Shown: in pieces, positions 60,035 to 64,000 of the stretch
Layout of the letters: each line of letters opens with the position of its first letter
How positions within the stretch are numbered: the first letter of the stretch is position 1
Source: Ulva prolifera
Lineage: Eukaryota; Chlorophyta; Ulvophyceae; Ulvales; Ulvaceae
DNA length: 64,000 nucleotides
Direction of reading: 5' to 3'
Assembly: GCA_023078555.1 (NCBI GenBank)
Contig: CM041201.1
Coordinates: forward strand, 6,579,172-6,643,171
Made by a program: the position numbers and the translations under genes
The notes under the pieces: model-generated
The model's database searches: none
What the model was told of the DNA's origin: nothing
The model's input: the letters and a program-made list of their open reading frames with translations, nothing else

Positions 60035-62811
60035 CGTTATCGCTGTGCATACGTGTCCAACGCAACGCACGGCACCTGATCTCTGGATGAGACCGGGTCT
60101 GACGCGAAACCACCTTCAGAGGGAAGCAGGCCAGGCCAGCTTACATACCGTGGGCCCCGGCGACCCGTGTGAGCAGTGATCATACAGTGGCCGGAGCTCA
60201 GCATGGCGATCGCACTGTCTCTGAGATGCATCGCACACCAGCTGTGCATGTCCGTCACACCTGCCGCTTGCTGCGCGCTCATGCGTGAGCTTGCACATCT
60301 GCAGGCAACCCGGTATCCCGTATCCCAGAATTGGCTGTCACAATGACCAATATTACACTCGACACATCGCGGTTTGTGATGATCCTCACATCTGCGCCGT
60401 GCGCGTGACGATTTCAGGCCCAATCTTCCGGCCAACCTGAAGACGAGATCCCTCTACAGCTGTCGGCTCGACGCCCGGGCACTCAGATGGGAGTCATGAA
60501 GCGCCTCGGCTTGGTTTCCGTCGGTCCTGACATGCGTACGCCGCGTCTGGAGTGCGATGGCTTCAGTGCATGGACCCGTTGGCCAAGTGCTCGCAGCGGT
60601 GCCAGAGGCCTCCCACGACGAGTCGCTCCAGCTCCACGCCCGAGGCCTCATGTGCTCTGTCATGTAATGGCCCGTGTCCTTGTACTTTGTTCCACCTGAC
60701 CCCCGCCCGAGGCCTCAGAGTCTGTTAGGAAGCTGATGTTGCGCTCATGATGCAATCGAGTTGCGAAATGGAATTTGTGGCCGAGGCAGGGCGTCCACTG
60801 TGGCCAAGGTTAAAAGATGCGGGGAACATATACACTGAAAGGATGATGGACAGGTCAACATTTACCCTGATAGACATGGGCATCTCACGGGGTCACCACC
60901 AGTAAATACAGCTTCCCAGGAGGGGAGGTGCCATGGATGCAAACAAGGTGTCTTCTCAACACCAACACTGATACATCTTAAACCCTCAGTTGCATAGCTA
61001 CAATCTCACCTAGAGGAAGCTCGGACCTGTGTATCGTCTGCCCATGACAGACCTGCAGTGACACAAAGCATTTGCAATTTTGAGAAACAGCCCAAATTCA
61101 CTTCGGCATCGCATGTTCTGTACATGAGTACCAGCCTAAACAACAGCCATGGCAACCCGGCAGACGGACAAGTCACACACACGCACACACACAAACTGTC
61201 AATTCACCACTCGGTGCAAGAGTAGCTTTGTGCAAGCTAATTGTCGTAATTGGGATCGCATGTACTCGAGACCAAGTCACCTTCACTCCGAGTGCAAGAT
61301 GTGGCGCCTTGACAGGCCTGACCATGGTCAGGACATGCAGATGATTGACGCCGTATGTAGCATTCTTCATGAAGCCGTCCTGTGATGCAAGTGGGACAAA
61401 AAGGTCAAACTTACACAAGATAACGAACAGAGATACTGAGACGAAACCCGACGTTAACCTGTGGCGTTGGCCTTATTAAACTACCGTGCTCAGGTAAAAG
61501 TCCCAGGCAGTGCTCGGCTGGCTGGCACAGCAGAAACACAGCAGCGCAGAGCTCCAGGACTCAAGATAACGAGGTAACCTGGCGGTAGCTGCAGCGCATG
61601 GCATCATCCTGGTACAGAAGGCATGTTCTGCCCTGCCATGGCTAAGACAGACCATGCAGGAAACTGCTACACCCTGAATTCCGATTCAAAAGTGACCAGG
61701 AAGCACATACACCAGGAGTCGCGTCAGCATTGCTGACCAGGAAAACTCGGGACCATCGCGTTCAGGCCTAAAACAGCAGTCCTGCCAATGCTCAGAAGCG
61801 CCACTCCCGGTGAAACAGGTACTGGAAATATGCATCAATCGCATGGAGGCGATTTCTTCTTTCAAATCAACCTGTCCTATAGAGTGTCCATGATTCACAA
61901 CAATTTCTGTTTATAAACAAACCCCTGAACACCTCACCTTGTTAACGACGTTCAGCTGTCCCAGGACAGAACTGCATAAGTGGAACAACCCTACGTATCA
62001 GTTGTGATCTAATTGATTGACAAGCAACTACACATTTACATCACCGTTCAAGCTTTGACATGACCCTGATCGATGCCAGAGGCCCACCTACTACAGGATG
62101 CACCGCTTTCAAAACCGCATAGATTGCACGACAAACTGGTTGAAAGTGACATGATTCATAGCCTGACTCATAATTCAGGCAGTTAGCAGCCCCAAACTGG
62201 AAAGCTCCATGAAGAAACGTTAGTGCTTTGCTGTTCACTTGAATGGTTCGATTTCAACCAGAACTTGAATGGTGCGATTTCAACCAGAACTTCGGTGGGC
62301 ACGGTATCTATCAGTCAGAACAACTCAACTACACGGATGTACCTACCAATTCACTCCACAATCATGGTCTGATCACAATCCCGGCTGTTCGCAGTAATGT
62401 GATGACTCATGTGCTGTCCACACCTCCGTATACGAATCAACGCTTCCACCTGTGAACAGCATTTGCGTCGATACTGTGTCACATCTCGATTCACGTGCAC
62501 ACTCGAGAGGCCACTCGTGTATACGCCACCAGGGAATGCACTAAAGAGCGCAGAGATTTTCACACCGGAAGCGGCAATTGACATTCTAACTCACAGGCAC
62601 ATACTGAGCCAGTCGACACTTCTTCCTGCATACACATACGCATGGAAACTACATGACTGCCCTGCATACAGTGCGAGTCAAGTCTGGGCTCGCGTGCAGA
62701 AGTTGTGCAAGGCGACCCTTGCAAAACATCTGCTTGACTTGTACCTCTGACCATGGCCTGCACCCCATGACAGCAAGCTTCACCGGAGGACTGCAGCTAC
62801 CCGAACAGCTG
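60035..62811. other. No gene recognised
   Basis: About 2.8 kb with only short frames, none of known family. It is less GC-rich than the genes around it and shows no transposon termini that I recognise. Part must be the 5' flank of MscS copy 4 and the 3' flank of the RBM39-like gene. Confidence 0.35.
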
Positions 62812-64000
62812 TTACAGATTGAAATGCCGATTGTACAGCGCAGTGAACTGGAAATCTGCGATGATCTGCTTGTGCGAGTACCAGCGCCCATGCAGTGCAC
62901 TCTGAGCAGCGGCGGCCGCTGTCTCATCAGCGAACTTGAGGTACACAAAACCACGTGAGTGCCTGTCCACGTAGACATGCTCCACCGGTCCATATTTCTC
63001 ACATTCGCCTCGGGTATCCTGCGCAATTTCTTCTGGCCAGTCTTCACCTTCCTCTTCCTCCGGGCTGAACATGTTCTTCAACAATAGACACTGTGTTGGC
63101 CGCGGAGATGCAGACCCTACAACACCTTTGTCAACTTCAAGGGCAGCATCAACATGCACCACTGGAGCTGCAGGCTTGGCCGGTGGTGGAGGCAGAGGCG
63201 CTGCAGTCTCTTTGGGCCGCTCAATGCCGGCTGCCCCAGACATGCGGCCCATGAGAGCCGTGCGGGCTGACGCATTAAGCCGCATGCCACCAGCCTCATC
63301 CCCTTCGTCCAGCTCACCTGGGTATGCTGATGCACCAGGAAAGCTTGGCGTCTCGATGGTGGAAAGCCGGAGCGGTGGCCCTCCCAACGCAGTACTACCA
63401 TCGAGCCCCAACTGTGCCTTTCGCGCCTCCGGTGCGGTTGGATACTGCACGTAAACAATACCCGTGAAGTGGCCGGCAGCATCTCGTTCAAATTTGAACG
63501 ACTGAACTGTGCCGAAAGCTTCAAAGACAGGCTTCACATCTTCTTCGGTCAAGCCAGCATTCGGGATGTTTTCAACTTTGATGTATGTTGGACCGCCTGC
63601 CTCAACTCCACCACCTAAGCCTCCGGCTGCAACCCGATTCTGGCGTTTTTGCAGCTCTTGTGCTTCCCATGCAAAGTTCTTCTCTGCTTCTGCAGCTTTT
63701 ACGTTGACCGGCATGCCCTTGAGTGCATTGCCGTTGAGCTGCAATGCGTTCAGGAAGTCCGAGCGATCTTTATACTCGATGTATGCTATGCCTTTGTGCC
63801 TCATCGTGTGCTTGTCCATGATCATCCGAACATCGACAACTTCCCCTGCTTTACTGAAGAAGTCAAACACATCGTACTCCCCAGCCATAACGGATAAACC
63901 GTACGCCATCACTGTGCACGCCATGCGTTGCATCTCTCGCAACTCCCTCTCGGGAGTTGGAGTGCGTTGCTTGACCTCCTTAGGCGGCTCTCTTTCTCTG
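62812..64000 (-). CDS. RBM39: RBM39/CAPER-type splicing factor (5' end beyond window)
   Basis: One uninterrupted frame runs from the window edge to a TAA at 62812-62814, 396 codons visible. The edge sequence is charged (REREPPKEVKQRTPTPEREL), as expected just before RRM1. Then come RRM1 (RMIMDKHTMRHKGIAYIEY), RRM2 (KPVFEAFGTVQSFKFERDA), the family linker LNASARTALMGRMSG and a C-terminal U2AF-homology domain (TQCLLLKNMFSPEEEEGEDW ... ALHGRWYSHKQI). These match RBM39, a U2AF65-related nuclear protein that binds SF3B1-type ligands and helps 3' splice-site choice. The N-terminal RS domain and start lie outside the window. There are no introns here, against one every 150-300 coding bases in the neighbours. 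The stop lies inside CTGTAA. Confidence 0.93.
   Translation of the reverse strand, partial: REREPPKEVKQRTPTPERELREMQRMACTVMAYGLSVMAGEYDVFDFFSKAGEVVDVRMIMDKHTMRHKGIAYIEYKDRSDFLNALQLNGNALKGMPVNVKAAEAEKNFAWEAQELQKRQNRVAAGGLGGGVEAGGPTYIKVENIPNAGLTEEDVKPVFEAFGTVQSFKFERDAAGHFTGIVYVQYPTAPEARKAQLGLDGSTALGGPPLRLSTIETPSFPGASAYPGELDEGDEAGGMRLNASARTALMGRMSGAAGIERPKETAAPLPPPPAKPAAPVVHVDAALEVDKGVVGSASPRPTQCLLLKNMFSPEEEEGEDWPEEIAQDTRGECEKYGPVEHVYVDRHSRGFVYLKFADETAAAAAQSALHGRWYSHKQIIADFQFTALYNRHFNL

Noticed and set aside
62812-63942. RBM39-like gene starting at 63942
   Set aside because: The codon there is TTG, and the frame stays open to the window edge with typical family sequence, so the gene is partial.

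Overview
The window looks like nuclear DNA of a green-lineage unicellular alga. It is intron-rich, with introns mostly of the type GTGCG...TGCAG. It carries a chlorophyll(ide) b reductase gene (NOL), which implies chlorophyll b. Retroposon tails end in TGTAA, the poly(A) signal known from chlorophyte algae. The species cannot be named from the sequence. All gene models are my own splicing by eye: each junction was checked for GT/GC-AG ends, reading phase and family similarity, but no transcripts were available.

Region 1 (about 1-9.4 kb) is compact and holds four multi-exon genes: a TPT/SLC35-type sugar-phosphate/nucleotide-sugar transporter (+), a mitochondrial-type FtsJ rRNA 2'-O-methyltransferase (-), the chlorophyll b reductase NOL (+), and a membrane-anchored single-lobe transferrin (-).

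Region 2 (9.4-14.2 kb) is repeat-rich. It holds a perfect 100-bp palindrome, ends of a hAT-like transposon family, and a retroposon nested inside an older copy of itself with a 15-bp target duplication.

Region 3 (14.2-60.0 kb) is dominated by four paralogous minus-strand genes, each 9-10 exons, for six-membrane-span MscS channels of the fungal Msy1/Msy2 and plant MSL type, with an EF-hand-like loop just before the pore. All four share a homologous exon plan; particular introns are missing or extra in single copies. Between copies 3 and 4, on the opposite strand, lies a two-pore cation channel (TPC1-like) with an EF-hand. The locus is therefore a cluster of putative mechanosensitive and Ca2+-regulated cation channels. 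The gaps carry a complete hAT-like element with a perfect 8-bp target duplication, a retroelement-type C-terminal fragment, and several retroposon tails.

Region 4 (60.0-64 kb) has about 2.8 kb without a recognisable gene, then the 3' part of an RBM39/CAPER-type splicing factor (-) that runs off the window. It is unusual here in having no introns over at least 1.19 kb.
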